In this document: piece after piece, positions 1 to 7,511 of the stretch
How positions within the stretch are numbered: position 1 is the stretch's first letter
How the letters are laid out: every line of letters begins with the position of its first letter
Source: Desulfomicrobium macestii
GTDB taxonomy: Bacteria > Desulfobacterota > Desulfovibrionia > Desulfovibrionales > Desulfomicrobiaceae
Length of the DNA: 64,000 nucleotides
Assembly: GCF_014873765.1 (NCBI RefSeq)
Contig: NZ_JADBGG010000006.1
Coordinates: 92,797 to 156,796, forward strand
Reading direction: 5' to 3'
The notes under the pieces: model-generated
Database searches by the model: none
What the model saw: the letters and a program-made list of their open reading frames with translations, nothing else
Told to the model about the DNA's origin: nothing
Made by a program: the position numbers and the translations under genes

Positions 1-72
1 CGGGCCACGGCGGACTACCGCCGTCAGGTGGCGGGCAACCTGATCCTGCGTCTGGAGGGGCACAGGCCATGA
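1..72 (+). CDS. C-terminal end of a CDS cut by the window edge
   Basis: Frame 1 is open from the first base to a TGA at 70-72 and encodes 23 residues (RATADYRRQVAGNLILRLEG and three more). The TADYRR...L pattern resembles the C-terminus of FAD-binding subunits of the xanthine dehydrogenase/CO dehydrogenase CoxM family, but the piece is too short to assign. The stop overlaps a following ATG (ATGA at 69-72), so it was probably translationally coupled to something downstream. Confidence 0.4.
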   Translation, partial: RATADYRRQVAGNLILRLEGHRP

Positions 73-183
73 AAGCGCTTCTTCCGGCACTGCTGCTGGC
101 GTTGGCCAAAAAGGTACCTACCGCCACTGCGACAACATGAATGAATTCGGGGCCTGCTTCGCGCTGCCCAAGGAAGAGCAAAC
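69..183 (+). other. Short reading frame, possibly frameshifted
   Basis: An ATG at 69 opens a hydrophobic peptide (MKALLPALLLALAKK) that stops at 138-140. A shift at the A-run 108-112 would continue into another frame reading GTYRHCDNMNEFGACFALPK and ending with the TGA at 185-187, across the start of the next gene. It may be a small gene broken by a frameshift or sequencing error, or simply non-coding. No family was recognised. Confidence 0.15.
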
Positions 184-1485
184 ATGACCAATCAACGGAC
201 CATAACCCTGCGCCTGCACGCGGACACGGCCTGGATTCGCATGGTCCAGGGCGTGGCCGAACAGTGCGGCACGGTTTTCGGCCTGGATCACGGTAAGACC
301 CTGCGCCTGATCATGGCGGTGGAAGAAATTCTGGTCTACCTGGCCGACCTCACGCCGCAGGCTCCCCTGGAACTGAATTTGACGCCCGGCGCCAGCCATG
401 TCGATACGACCTTCTCCTTCGCGGCCAGGGATGCCGACCTCTGGGCCATGAACATCACCGCCTGCGGGGCCGACTGCACCGAAGAGAACATCCAGGCCAT
501 GGGACTGCTCCTGGCCGCACGCATGAGCGACGGCCTGGACGTGCGCCGCGACGGCGCGAACGTGATCCTGCGCCTGCGCCTGGACCGCTCCTATCCAGAC
601 CTTGAAACGCGGCAGAGCGAACGCTTCGCGCCCCGAGGGGAAGTGCTGTTCCAGCCCGCCCTCGACCCGAGCAGGATCAAGGAGGCCTGCGCCCTGGCCA
701 CGGCGCTCTATCCCGAAGCAGCGGTGCCGCAGGCGTTCAGAACCCCCGGCAAGGTGGTCGACCAGATTCTGGGAGGCGAGCTTTCCGGAGCCATGGCGCT
801 GGACCAGGGCGGAAATGTGTGCGGCTTCATGACCTGGAGCCCGCGTTCCGCCACCAGCGTGTCCTTCTGCGGGCCTTATGTCTTCACCAGCAAGAGGACC
901 GCCGTCGCGCGCGGATTGACCGAGCATCTCGTCGGCGCCGTGGCCCGGACTCCCGTCTCGGCCATACTGAGCCAGCTGCCCACGGAAGACCTGCCCCGGG
1001 AGGATGTCGAGCTGCTGGGGACCCTGCCCCTGCTCGCGGCCGACGGCACCCCCTGCCCCATGCCAATCTGGTACCGGGGCATGCGCGAGGACAACGGACT
1101 GGCGGTCTGGACACACCCGGAGCTGGAGGGATTTCTGCGCACGGCATACGAGCAGCTTTTCCTCATGCGCGACATCCACGCCGTCTCGCACCAGGGCGAA
1201 CAGGTGGCCGGGCGCTCCGTCTTTGCCACGTCCTTCCAGCCCGAGGCCAGCCAGGCGCTGCTCATCCCCATGCTCGACGGGGCCGACGCCTCGGGCACCC
1301 TGCACGGACACGTCCAGTTGCTCCTGTCCGAAGGGTACCGCAACATCCTGGTCCACCTCGACCTGGCCCACGGCTGGCAGGCGGCTCTGGCCCCGGCCCT
1401 GCTGAAGAACGGCTTTCAACCCCGCGTCCTGCTCCCCCATGCGGGACAGGCGGACGTTTTGGTGCTGCAGCATGCTGGATCTTGA
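184..1485 (+). CDS. Fusion of HATPase-like N-terminus and acyltransferase-like C-terminus, function unknown
   Basis: 433 residues. ATG at 184 follows an AAGGAAG Shine-Dalgarno sequence. Residues 1-140 resemble the RsbW/anti-sigma type of GHKL ATPase: an N-box-like helix LRLIMAVEEILVYLAD lies near residue 40, but no clear G1/G2 box is visible. From about residue 155 the sequence changes and has GNAT-like strands (AMALDQGGNVCGFMTW, then a long segment to LLSEGYRNILVHLDL). This suggests an ATPase-fold domain joined to an N-acyltransferase-like domain. The stop overlaps the start of hisC by 14 bases, so the two are translationally coupled. Substrate and role are unknown; the domain reading is by eye. 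Confidence 0.6.
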   Translation: MTNQRTITLRLHADTAWIRMVQGVAEQCGTVFGLDHGKTLRLIMAVEEILVYLADLTPQAPLELNLTPGASHVDTTFSFAARDADLWAMNITACGADCTEENIQAMGLLLAARMSDGLDVRRDGANVILRLRLDRSYPDLETRQSERFAPRGEVLFQPALDPSRIKEACALATALYPEAAVPQAFRTPGKVVDQILGGELSGAMALDQGGNVCGFMTWSPRSATSVSFCGPYVFTSKRTAVARGLTEHLVGAVARTPVSAILSQLPTEDLPREDVELLGTLPLLAADGTPCPMPIWYRGMREDNGLAVWTHPELEGFLRTAYEQLFLMRDIHAVSHQGEQVAGRSVFATSFQPEASQALLIPMLDGADASGTLHGHVQLLLSEGYRNILVHLDLAHGWQAALAPALLKNGFQPRVLLPHAGQADVLVLQHAGS

Positions 1486-2578
1486 ACGACTGGTGCCGGC
1501 CCACGTCCGGAGCTTCGAGGTCTATACGCCGAGCAAACCCGATCAGGAGCTGATGCGCCTCTTCCGGGTCGACCACCTGCACCGTCTCAACAACAACGAG
1601 AATCCCCTGGGCCCCCCGCCCGAAGCGGCCCGGATCGTCCAGGGTTTCCCGCCCCGCCTGACACCCATCTACCCCAGCGGCGACGCCTACGCCCTGCGCC
1701 AGATCCTGGCCGGGCGCTTCGCCAAGTCGCCGGACCAGTTTCTGGTCGGCAATGGCTCGTGCGAGGTGATCTCCAGTGTCATCAAGGCCTTTTGCGCCGA
1801 GGGCGACAACATCGTCACGGCGGACAGGACCTTTGCCGTGTACGAGTGGGTGGCCAAGTTTTCGGGCATAGAGGCCAGGCTCACCCCCCTCAAGGATTTC
1901 GGTTTCGACCCGGACGCCATGCTCGCCGCCCGCGACGAGCGCACCAAGATCGTGTTCGTCTGCAACCCCAACAACCCCACGGGCACCTGGTGGGACACGG
2001 CCACCCTGCGCCGCTTCCTGGACACGGTGGACAGCCGCCAGATCGTCGTCCTGGACGAGGCGTATTTCGAATTCGTGGACCAGATCGGCTTTCCGGACGG
2101 CATGAAACTGCTGGAGCAGTATCCCAACCTGGTCGTCTTTCGCACCTTCTCGAAGATGTACGCGCTGGCCGCCCTGCGCATCGGCTACCTGTGCAGTTCC
2201 CCGGCGGTGGTCGACATCATCCGCCGCACCCACGTGGTCTATTCGGTCAATTCCCTCGCGCAGCAGGCCGCCGCGGCAGCCATGGAAAACGACGGGCCCT
2301 TCATTGCCGCGACCCGCGCCATGGTGGCCGCCGGCAAGGAGAAAGTCCTGACATTGTGCGGGGAACTGGGCCTGACCTGCCAGTGCGGCGAGGGCAACTT
2401 CGTCATGATCCGCGTTCCCACCTCCGACACCCTGCTCTACCGCAAGCTCATGGCCAAGGGCGTCATGATCCGCACCATGACGGGCTTTCGCTTCCCGGGC
2501 TGGATCAGGGTCAGCCTGGCGCGGGAGGATGTAATGGAGGAGTTCTGCAGGGCCATGCTGGGCGTGCTTCGCCCCTGA
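1472..2578 (+). CDS. hisC: Histidinol-phosphate aminotransferase-like class I/II PLP enzyme
   Basis: 368 residues from the ATG at 1472 (MLDLERLVPAHV), inside the end of the previous gene. Fold-type I aminotransferase: the N-terminal HRLNNNENPLGPPP is the HisC substrate-loop signature, NPNNPTGTWW precedes the cofactor-binding Asp region (VLDEAYFEF), and FRTFSKMYALAALRIGY carries the PLP Schiff-base lysine. The expected reaction is transamination between histidinol phosphate and 2-oxoglutarate in histidine synthesis. Length is normal for HisC. No other his genes are nearby, and the coupled upstream gene is not a histidine gene, so a related amino-acid-phosphate substrate (CobD-like) is possible but less likely. 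Confidence 0.85.
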   Translation: MLDLERLVPAHVRSFEVYTPSKPDQELMRLFRVDHLHRLNNNENPLGPPPEAARIVQGFPPRLTPIYPSGDAYALRQILAGRFAKSPDQFLVGNGSCEVISSVIKAFCAEGDNIVTADRTFAVYEWVAKFSGIEARLTPLKDFGFDPDAMLAARDERTKIVFVCNPNNPTGTWWDTATLRRFLDTVDSRQIVVLDEAYFEFVDQIGFPDGMKLLEQYPNLVVFRTFSKMYALAALRIGYLCSSPAVVDIIRRTHVVYSVNSLAQQAAAAAMENDGPFIAATRAMVAAGKEKVLTLCGELGLTCQCGEGNFVMIRVPTSDTLLYRKLMAKGVMIRTMTGFRFPGWIRVSLAREDVMEEFCRAMLGVLRP

Positions 2579-2792
2579 GAGAGTGGCGACCTACAGAACC
2601 CTGTGCCGCTCTCTCACCATCGGAAATCCGGTACAAACGCCCTTTGGGCATTTTCCCGCTTGACCCCGTCAGGGGTGCCGCGCCATGTATTCCCTTCCAT
2701 GCGGGAGCCCGGCTACGCCCGTCTTCCCGCGCCCGGGGCACGACCCCGCCAAGAACATCGCCCCCTACAGCCTCACGGAGTTTGCACAGATC

Positions 2793-5129
2793 ATGCTGTC
2801 CCTCTTCATTCTCCTGTTCATAGTCCTCGCCGCCTTGGTCCTCTTCATCGGCGGCTGGCTGCCTGCCGATGTGGTCGGGATCATGGTCCTCGCCGCCCTG
2901 GCCCTGACCGGCCTGGTCTCCCCGGAAGAGGCCGTGGCCGGATTCAGCAGCCCCGCGGTCATCACCGTGCTGGCCATGTTCGTCCTTTCGGCCGGTCTGA
3001 CCCGCACGGGCGTGGCCTACCGCATCGGCCAGCCCCTGCAACACTTCGCGCGCAAGGGCGAAGCCGTGCTGATCGTGGTGCTCATGACTGCGGCCGGGCT
3101 CCTTTCGGCCCTCATCAACACCACCACCGTGGCCGTCATCCTGCTGCCCGCGACCATGGACCTGGCCCGCCGCAGCGGCCTGCCACCGGCGCGCCTGCTC
3201 ATGCCCATGGCGCTCGGTTGCCTGCTCGGCGGACCCTTCACGGGCATCTCAACGCCTCCCAACATCCTGGCCACCAACGCCCTGCGCGCCGCCGGACTGA
3301 CGCCCTTCAAGATTTTCGATTTCACGCCGATCACCGGCGCTCTGGTCGTGGCCGGCATCGCCTTCGTGGTCCTGCTCGGCAAGCGCCTGCTGCCCAAGGG
3401 CGCTGCGTCGGGAGATCAAAAAAAAGGCATCGAGTCCGCCTACGAGATCGGATCGCACATCTTCACCATCGAACTTCCCTCGACATCGCCACTGGTGGGC
3501 CGCAGCCTGACCGAAAGCCGCCTGGGCTCAGCCCTGTACCTGACCGTGGTCGGCCTGCAACGCGCCGGTGAACTGATTCTCTCCCCCCGGGCGCAGGAGA
3601 CATTGCGCGCCAATGATATCGTCATCGTCCACGGCCAGTCGGATCAGGTCAGCCATTTTCGCGGCAGCAGACATCTGCGGGTCGAGCAGCCCGGACCCGA
3701 GACCGACGAAATCATCCGGCGCCTGGGCACGGCCTCGGTCCGCATCGGTAAGGGGTCGCCGCTCATCGGCCGTACCCTGGCCGAGAGCGGGCTGCGCCGG
3801 GATCACCGCGTGCATGTGCTGGCGCTGGGTTCCCCCACAGGCGAATGCCTGCGCGAAGTCCGCCGCCATCGTTTCGAGGAGGGGGACGGCCTCGTGCTCC
3901 AGGGCGAACACAAGACCCTTGAAGCCCTGGCGGACACCAGCCTCGTCGAACTCGTGGCACCGCTGACGGAAGGACCGGCCGATGCGTCGGTTTGCGAACT
4001 GCTCAGCCTCTGTTCCGTGAGGGTGCCGGAAGGATCGGTGCTGGCCGGACGCAACCTGGTGGAAAGCCGCCTGGGCAATGCCTTCGGCCTGACTGTGGTG
4101 GGCCTGGTTCGGGAAGGGAATGTGACCTGCCTGCCCGCCCCGGAAGAAACGGTCCAGCCCGGCGACCTGCTCGTGGTCCAGGGTCTGGCGCGGGACATCG
4201 ACGTGTTCGAGGGCCTGCAGGAGCTTGAAATTTCGGAGCAATCGTCGCGACTGGCAGCCGAACTGGAATCCCAGCAGATCGGCATGACCGAGGTGCTGCT
4301 CTCGCCCCGCACTACCCTGGCCGGAAAAACCCTGAACGATCTGCTCTTCCGCGACCATTACGGGCTGAGCGTTCTGGCCGTGCTGCGCAAGGGCCGGGCC
4401 TGCCGCTCGGGCCTGCAGGACATGCCCCTGCAGTTCGGCGATGCGCTGCTGGTGTACGGACCGCGACAGAACCTGGAGGCCGTGGCCCGCGACCACGACT
4501 TCCTGGTGCTGGACCAGGAAGCGGCCCAAGCCCCGCGCCTGCACAAGGCCCCCCTGGCCGCCCTGATCATGGCGACCGTGCTCCTGAGCGCCATCCTGGG
4601 TTTCGTGCCCATCGCCATCGCGGCCCTGGCCGGAATGGCGGCCATGGTCGTTGTCGGATGCCTGACCATGGAGGAGGCCTATCACTCCATCGAATGGAAG
4701 GTGATCTTTCTCATCGCCGGCATGCTCCCTCTTGGCTTGGCCATCGAAAACACCGGGGCGGCGCGGATGGGGGCGGAGGCGCTCATCGGCATGGTGGGCG
4801 ACCTTGGTCCGCGCTGGGTGGTGGCCGCGCTGTTCGGAGTGACGGTGCTCGGCACGCAGGTCATCCCCACGGCGGCTCTCGTGGTGCTCATGGCGCCCGT
4901 GGCCCTGGGCGCAGCCACGGCGCTCGGCATTTCGCCGCAACTCTTGATGATGACCATAGCCATGGCCGCTTCGGCGAGTTTCGCGAGCCCTCTTTCACAC
5001 CCGGCGCATCTCTTGGTCATGGGGCCCGGAGGCTACAAATTCATGGATTACGTCAAGGTCGGCGCGCCCTTGACTCTCGTGGTCATGGCCGTGTCGGTCT
5101 GGCTGCTGCCCATCCTGTGGCCGGCGTGA
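2793..5129 (+). CDS. SLC13/ArsB-NhaD-type permease with four central RCK_C (TrkA-C) repeats
   Basis: 778 residues from the ATG at 2793 (MLSLFILLFIVLAALVLF, a membrane start); an in-frame ATG at 2685 would add a non-membrane 36-residue leader and is less likely. The N-terminal third is an ion-transporter bundle (SSPAVITVLAMFVLSAGL, STPPNILATNAL). A long soluble insert follows with RCK_C-like units starting near HIFTIELPSTSPLVG, SVRIGKGSPLIG, SVRVPEGSVLAG and EVLLSPRTTLAG. The C-terminal third is the second membrane half (GTQVIPTAALVVLMAPVALG). Family members are sodium:dicarboxylate/sulfate-type symporters in the inner membrane; RCK_C domains usually regulate by ligand binding. The substrate cannot be read, though sulfate is attractive in a sulfate reducer. 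Confidence 0.8.
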   Translation: MLSLFILLFIVLAALVLFIGGWLPADVVGIMVLAALALTGLVSPEEAVAGFSSPAVITVLAMFVLSAGLTRTGVAYRIGQPLQHFARKGEAVLIVVLMTAAGLLSALINTTTVAVILLPATMDLARRSGLPPARLLMPMALGCLLGGPFTGISTPPNILATNALRAAGLTPFKIFDFTPITGALVVAGIAFVVLLGKRLLPKGAASGDQKKGIESAYEIGSHIFTIELPSTSPLVGRSLTESRLGSALYLTVVGLQRAGELILSPRAQETLRANDIVIVHGQSDQVSHFRGSRHLRVEQPGPETDEIIRRLGTASVRIGKGSPLIGRTLAESGLRRDHRVHVLALGSPTGECLREVRRHRFEEGDGLVLQGEHKTLEALADTSLVELVAPLTEGPADASVCELLSLCSVRVPEGSVLAGRNLVESRLGNAFGLTVVGLVREGNVTCLPAPEETVQPGDLLVVQGLARDIDVFEGLQELEISEQSSRLAAELESQQIGMTEVLLSPRTTLAGKTLNDLLFRDHYGLSVLAVLRKGRACRSGLQDMPLQFGDALLVYGPRQNLEAVARDHDFLVLDQEAAQAPRLHKAPLAALIMATVLLSAILGFVPIAIAALAGMAAMVVVGCLTMEEAYHSIEWKVIFLIAGMLPLGLAIENTGAARMGAEALIGMVGDLGPRWVVAALFGVTVLGTQVIPTAALVVLMAPVALGAATALGISPQLLMMTIAMAASASFASPLSHPAHLLVMGPGGYKFMDYVKVGAPLTLVVMAVSVWLLPILWPA

Positions 5130-5214
5130 ACGAGCTTGCGCTGCCCCGATTTTCCGCAGTGTTTCGCCCAAAAATTCCGGCTTGACGATTCCAGGGGGCT
5201 GTCTATATCTTTCT

Positions 5215-5311
5215 TTTTTTGAAGGGGAGTAGCTCCTCAAGACAAGGTCAACATCACTGGCGCGAAAGCGCTTGGCCTTGTCGTCGGATCCCACCGATGA
5301 GCAAGACCTTC
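5215..5311 (+). promoter_or_regulatory. yybP-ykoY (Mn2+-sensing) riboswitch aptamer
   Basis: The run GAAGGGGAGTAGCTCC at 5221-5236 and the separate GTCAACATCACT at 5247-5258 are the two conserved internal-loop sequences of the yybP-ykoY class. The 5' GAAGG (5221-5225) can pair with CCTTC (5307-5311) to close P1. The downstream gene is of the TerC family, which this riboswitch class commonly controls. The CCTTC strand is also part of the terminator that follows, so a closed aptamer would block termination and turn the gene on at high Mn2+. The sequence match is direct; the switching logic is inferred. Confidence 0.85.
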
Positions 5312-5345
5312 AGCACGACAAACCGTGCTGGAGGTCTTTTTTTTT
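5303..5345 (+). terminator. Riboswitch expression-platform terminator
   Basis: AAGACCTTCAGCACG pairs with CGTGCTGGAGGTCTT (15 bp, one G-U) around a six-base loop and runs straight into nine or more T residues. Its 5' arm overlaps the 3' strand of the aptamer closing stem. Confidence 0.9.
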
Positions 5346-5373
5346 GGACCTCCGGCCAATCTTCGGAGGTTTC

Positions 5374-5496
5374 ATGAACAAAAATATATCCTCTCAAAAT
5401 CCGGACCGCCGGACAATGTCCAGCCCCGATCCACCCGTTCCTTGCCGCCGGACCCGAGGGTTGTCCCCGGGACAAGGCGATGCGTCGCAAGCCTGA
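5374..5496 (+). CDS. Possible 40-residue small ORF in the terC leader
   Basis: ATG at 5374 lies six bases after a perfect GGAGG (cttcGGAGGtttcATG), a better ribosome site than many genes here have. The product (MNKNISSQNPDRRTMSSPDP and twenty more residues) is Pro/Arg/Ser rich, has no signal peptide and matches no family I know. It lies between the riboswitch terminator and terC, so it would be transcribed only when the switch is on. It may be a leader peptide or chance. Confidence 0.35.
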   Translation: MNKNISSQNPDRRTMSSPDPPVPCRRTRGLSPGQGDASQA

Positions 5497-5577
5497 ACCT
5501 GTTTCAGATTTTCCACATGTAAAAACCCGTGGGGGCTTTGGTTGCCCCTGTCCGCATAACGGATTCTGGAGAAAGAA

Positions 5578-6591
5578 ATGAACACATTGCTTTTGTGGAT
5601 CGGATTTCATGTTTTCATCATTGCGCTGCTGCTTTTCGACCTTGGCGTGGTGCAGCGCAAGAACAGGGAGATGAGCGTCGGTACCGCCCTGTGGGTGAGT
5701 CTGGGCTATGTCGTCCTGGCGCTTCTTTTCGGGGCGGGAGTCTATTTCTTCAGAGGCCCTCAGGCCGGACTTGAATTTCTGACCGGATATTTCATCGAGA
5801 AGAGCCTGAGCGTGGACAACATCTTTGTCTTCCTGCTCATCTTTCTGCATTTCTCGGTGACCAAATCCAACCAGCGACGAATTCTCTTCTGGGGCATCCT
5901 GGGGGCGCTGGCCATGCGCGCCACGCTCATCATCGCCGGAGCCAGCGCCATCGCGACCTTTCACTGGCTGCTCTATGTCTTCGGCATCCTGCTCATCGCC
6001 TCGGGCATCAAGATGCTGGTCACCATCAACCAGGAACCGGACCTCTCGCGCAACCGCATCGCCCGGTTCATGCGCAGCCATTTCCGGGTCACCGAAGACT
6101 TCGAGGGCGACAGGTTCTGGGTCCGGCGCGACGGTCTTCTGTACATGACGCCCCTGTTCATGGTCCTGATCATCGTCGAGGTCTCGGACGTCATCTTCGC
6201 CATCGACTCCATCCCGGCCATCCTGGCCATCAGCAAGGACACGTTCATCGTCTATTCATCCAACGTGTTCGCCATTCTCGGGCTGCGGGCTCTGTATTTC
6301 GCCCTGGCCGGAGTGATTCACCGCTTCCACTACCTCAAGTACGGGCTGTCCTTCGTGCTTGTCCTGGTGGGCGCCAAGATGACCGTGAACACCTATTACG
6401 GGACCAAGATCATCACCACCGAAATGGCGCTCCTGGCCACCGCGTGTCTCATCGGCGGCTCCATGCTCTACTCCATGTACCGCACCAGGGAACTGCCCGA
6501 ATCCGAAAGGAAGAAATCCATGCGCTGGTGGATTCCGGGTACTCCGGCCCGCAAGGAGACCATCGAGGATCAAAAAACGGATGTGAACTGA
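5578..6591 (+). CDS. TerC/Alx-family integral membrane protein (probable Mn2+ exporter)
   Basis: 337 residues, with a GGAGAAAG ribosome site before ATG 5578. Eight or so hydrophobic segments carry the TerC signatures: FLTGYFIEKSLSVDNIFVF near residue 65 and the second acidic pair in VSDVIFAIDSIPAILAIS near residue 205. Alx/TerC proteins export manganese or protect against metal stress in the inner membrane. The upstream yybP-ykoY riboswitch supports manganese as the ligand and efflux as the role. Known members are about 320 residues, so this one is complete. Confidence 0.92.
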   Translation: MNTLLLWIGFHVFIIALLLFDLGVVQRKNREMSVGTALWVSLGYVVLALLFGAGVYFFRGPQAGLEFLTGYFIEKSLSVDNIFVFLLIFLHFSVTKSNQRRILFWGILGALAMRATLIIAGASAIATFHWLLYVFGILLIASGIKMLVTINQEPDLSRNRIARFMRSHFRVTEDFEGDRFWVRRDGLLYMTPLFMVLIIVEVSDVIFAIDSIPAILAISKDTFIVYSSNVFAILGLRALYFALAGVIHRFHYLKYGLSFVLVLVGAKMTVNTYYGTKIITTEMALLATACLIGGSMLYSMYRTRELPESERKKSMRWWIPGTPARKETIEDQKTDVN

Positions 6592-6597
6592 AAAACC

Positions 6598-6641
6598 GGA
6601 CGCGCATCCTGAAAAGACGCATGGAAAAAGGATGCGCGTCC
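6598..6641. terminator. Perfect 12-bp inverted repeat between convergent genes
   Basis: GGACGCGCATCC at 6598-6609 and GGATGCGCGTCC at 6630-6641 flank a 20-base A-rich loop. It sits just after the terC stop and just before the end of the convergent lipoprotein gene. There is no strong T-run, so it is probably a bidirectional stop or mRNA-stabilising hairpin rather than a classical terminator. Confidence 0.5.
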
Positions 6642-6666
6642 AATGATCGCAAAAAGACGCTCGCGC

Positions 6667-7023
6667 CTACTGCATCACCACCCAGCCATCGGGCCCCTTT
6701 ACGAAACGCACCGTCGTCATCTCCTTGGAGCGCCCGGCAATCGGAACGGTCATGTCGACTTCGACGTCGCAGACAAAACCGGGCGCCTCCTTGGCCTGCG
6801 TGCAGCCGATCTTCTTCACGGCATGAAGCTCCGTCTTCCCCAGCGAATCGGTAAACGCCTTGCCCGCTCCGCCGAACAGTTTTCCGGCCTCGTCGAGGCT
6901 TTGAGCGGTCTTGGCCAAGTCCTTCTCGAAGGCGGCCCGGATGTCGGCCTCGGACGGCTCGCCGGAGCAGCCCACGGCAAAAAGCGACACGGCAAACAGG
7001 ATTCCCGTCAACATGAATTTCAT
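6667..7023 (-). CDS. Small secreted lipoprotein of unknown function
   Basis: 118 residues. The N-terminus MKFMLTGILFAVSLFAVGCSG is a lipoprotein signal peptide with the lipobox cysteine at about residue 19, so the product should be anchored in the membrane facing the periplasm. The mature part begins with an acidic helix (EADIRAAFEKDLAKTAQ) and ends in a beta-rich segment (VRFVKGPDGWVVMQ) containing two cysteines (KKIGC, GFVC) that could form a disulfide. A GAGGGATAAA ribosome site precedes the ATG. No family was recognised. Confidence 0.75.
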   Translation of the reverse strand: MKFMLTGILFAVSLFAVGCSGEPSEADIRAAFEKDLAKTAQSLDEAGKLFGGAGKAFTDSLGKTELHAVKKIGCTQAKEAPGFVCDVEVDMTVPIAGRSKEMTTVRFVKGPDGWVVMQ

Positions 7024-7112
7024 TTTATCCCTCCAGTGGTTACTGATACAGCGATACCTTGATCATCTCGCAGGCGAATACTGGCTTTAAACGGGGCGGT
7101 TGTCCAATTTCC

Positions 7113-7290
7113 TCCTTCTCGTTCGGTGGCCCCGGAGACACCCGCGCGATCGGGACATGCATGTCCACCTGCCGCAACGGCGACATTCTCCCCAAGAACC
7201 GTTGACTTCCACGCCGCCCTATGCTCAAGGTTCCGCTCCCGGGCGCGCCTGCCTGGGCGGACCACGCGGCATGCCGTTAACGAAAGCCGG
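7113..7290 (+). ncRNA. Possible structured small RNA, 6S-like architecture
   Basis: The plus-strand sequence can fold into a long rod. CTTcTCGTT (7115-7123) pairs with AACGAAAG (7279-7286); GTGG (7126-7129) pairs with CCAC (7262-7265); CGCG and CGGGA on the 5' side pair with TCCCG and CGCG near 7230-7245. On the 3' side, CGGCATGCCG between the outer and inner stems forms a small hairpin, as in the central bubble of 6S RNA. A terminator lies about 70 bases downstream. Pairing was found by eye only; no covariance evidence. Confidence 0.25.
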
Positions 7291-7353
7291 AACATGCGCA
7301 AGGCCCGGCTGTTTTTCAAGGGTGCGCCCCGAAAACAGAATTCCCGACGACTC

Positions 7354-7386
7354 AAGGCTCCGGCCACGCAAGGCCTGAGCCTTTTT
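7354..7386 (+). terminator. Rho-independent terminator without an obvious upstream gene
   Basis: AAGGCTC (7354-7360) pairs with GAGCCTT (7377-7383), with an inner GGCC/GGCC pairing and a following T-run. No protein gene on this strand ends nearby, which implies an untranslated transcript from about 7100. Confidence 0.6.
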
Positions 7387-7511
7387 CGTTGTGCACCGCA
7401 TTGACATCACGGGGACTGGTTACTAAGTTTTCAACTTTCCCTGTCCACCGGACGTGCCTATCGGGCCTGTCGGCTGGACGGCACAACGACCCGGATTTCC
7501 TACGGAGTTCC

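Larger units (their letters stand above)
7024..7511. other. Long intergenic region with a structured RNA candidate
   Basis: There is no convincing protein gene here. It contains the promoter region of the leftward lipoprotein gene, a rod-like foldable segment at about 7110-7290, a rho-independent terminator at 7354-7386 with no protein gene upstream of it on the plus strand, and the leader of the Nif3-family gene. Confidence 0.6.

Noticed and set aside
118..1473. Long minus-strand ORF of 451 residues
   Set aside because: Antisense shadow of the 184-1485 gene in high-GC DNA; its translation is Gly/His/Gln-rich, with no motif or ribosome site.
3528..4940. Long minus-strand ORF of 470 residues
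   Set aside because: Shadow of the permease gene; low-complexity translation with many His, Gln and Arg.
7292..7404. Short basic ORF overlapping the terminator
   Set aside because: Runs through the 7354-7386 terminator hairpin and lacks a ribosome site.
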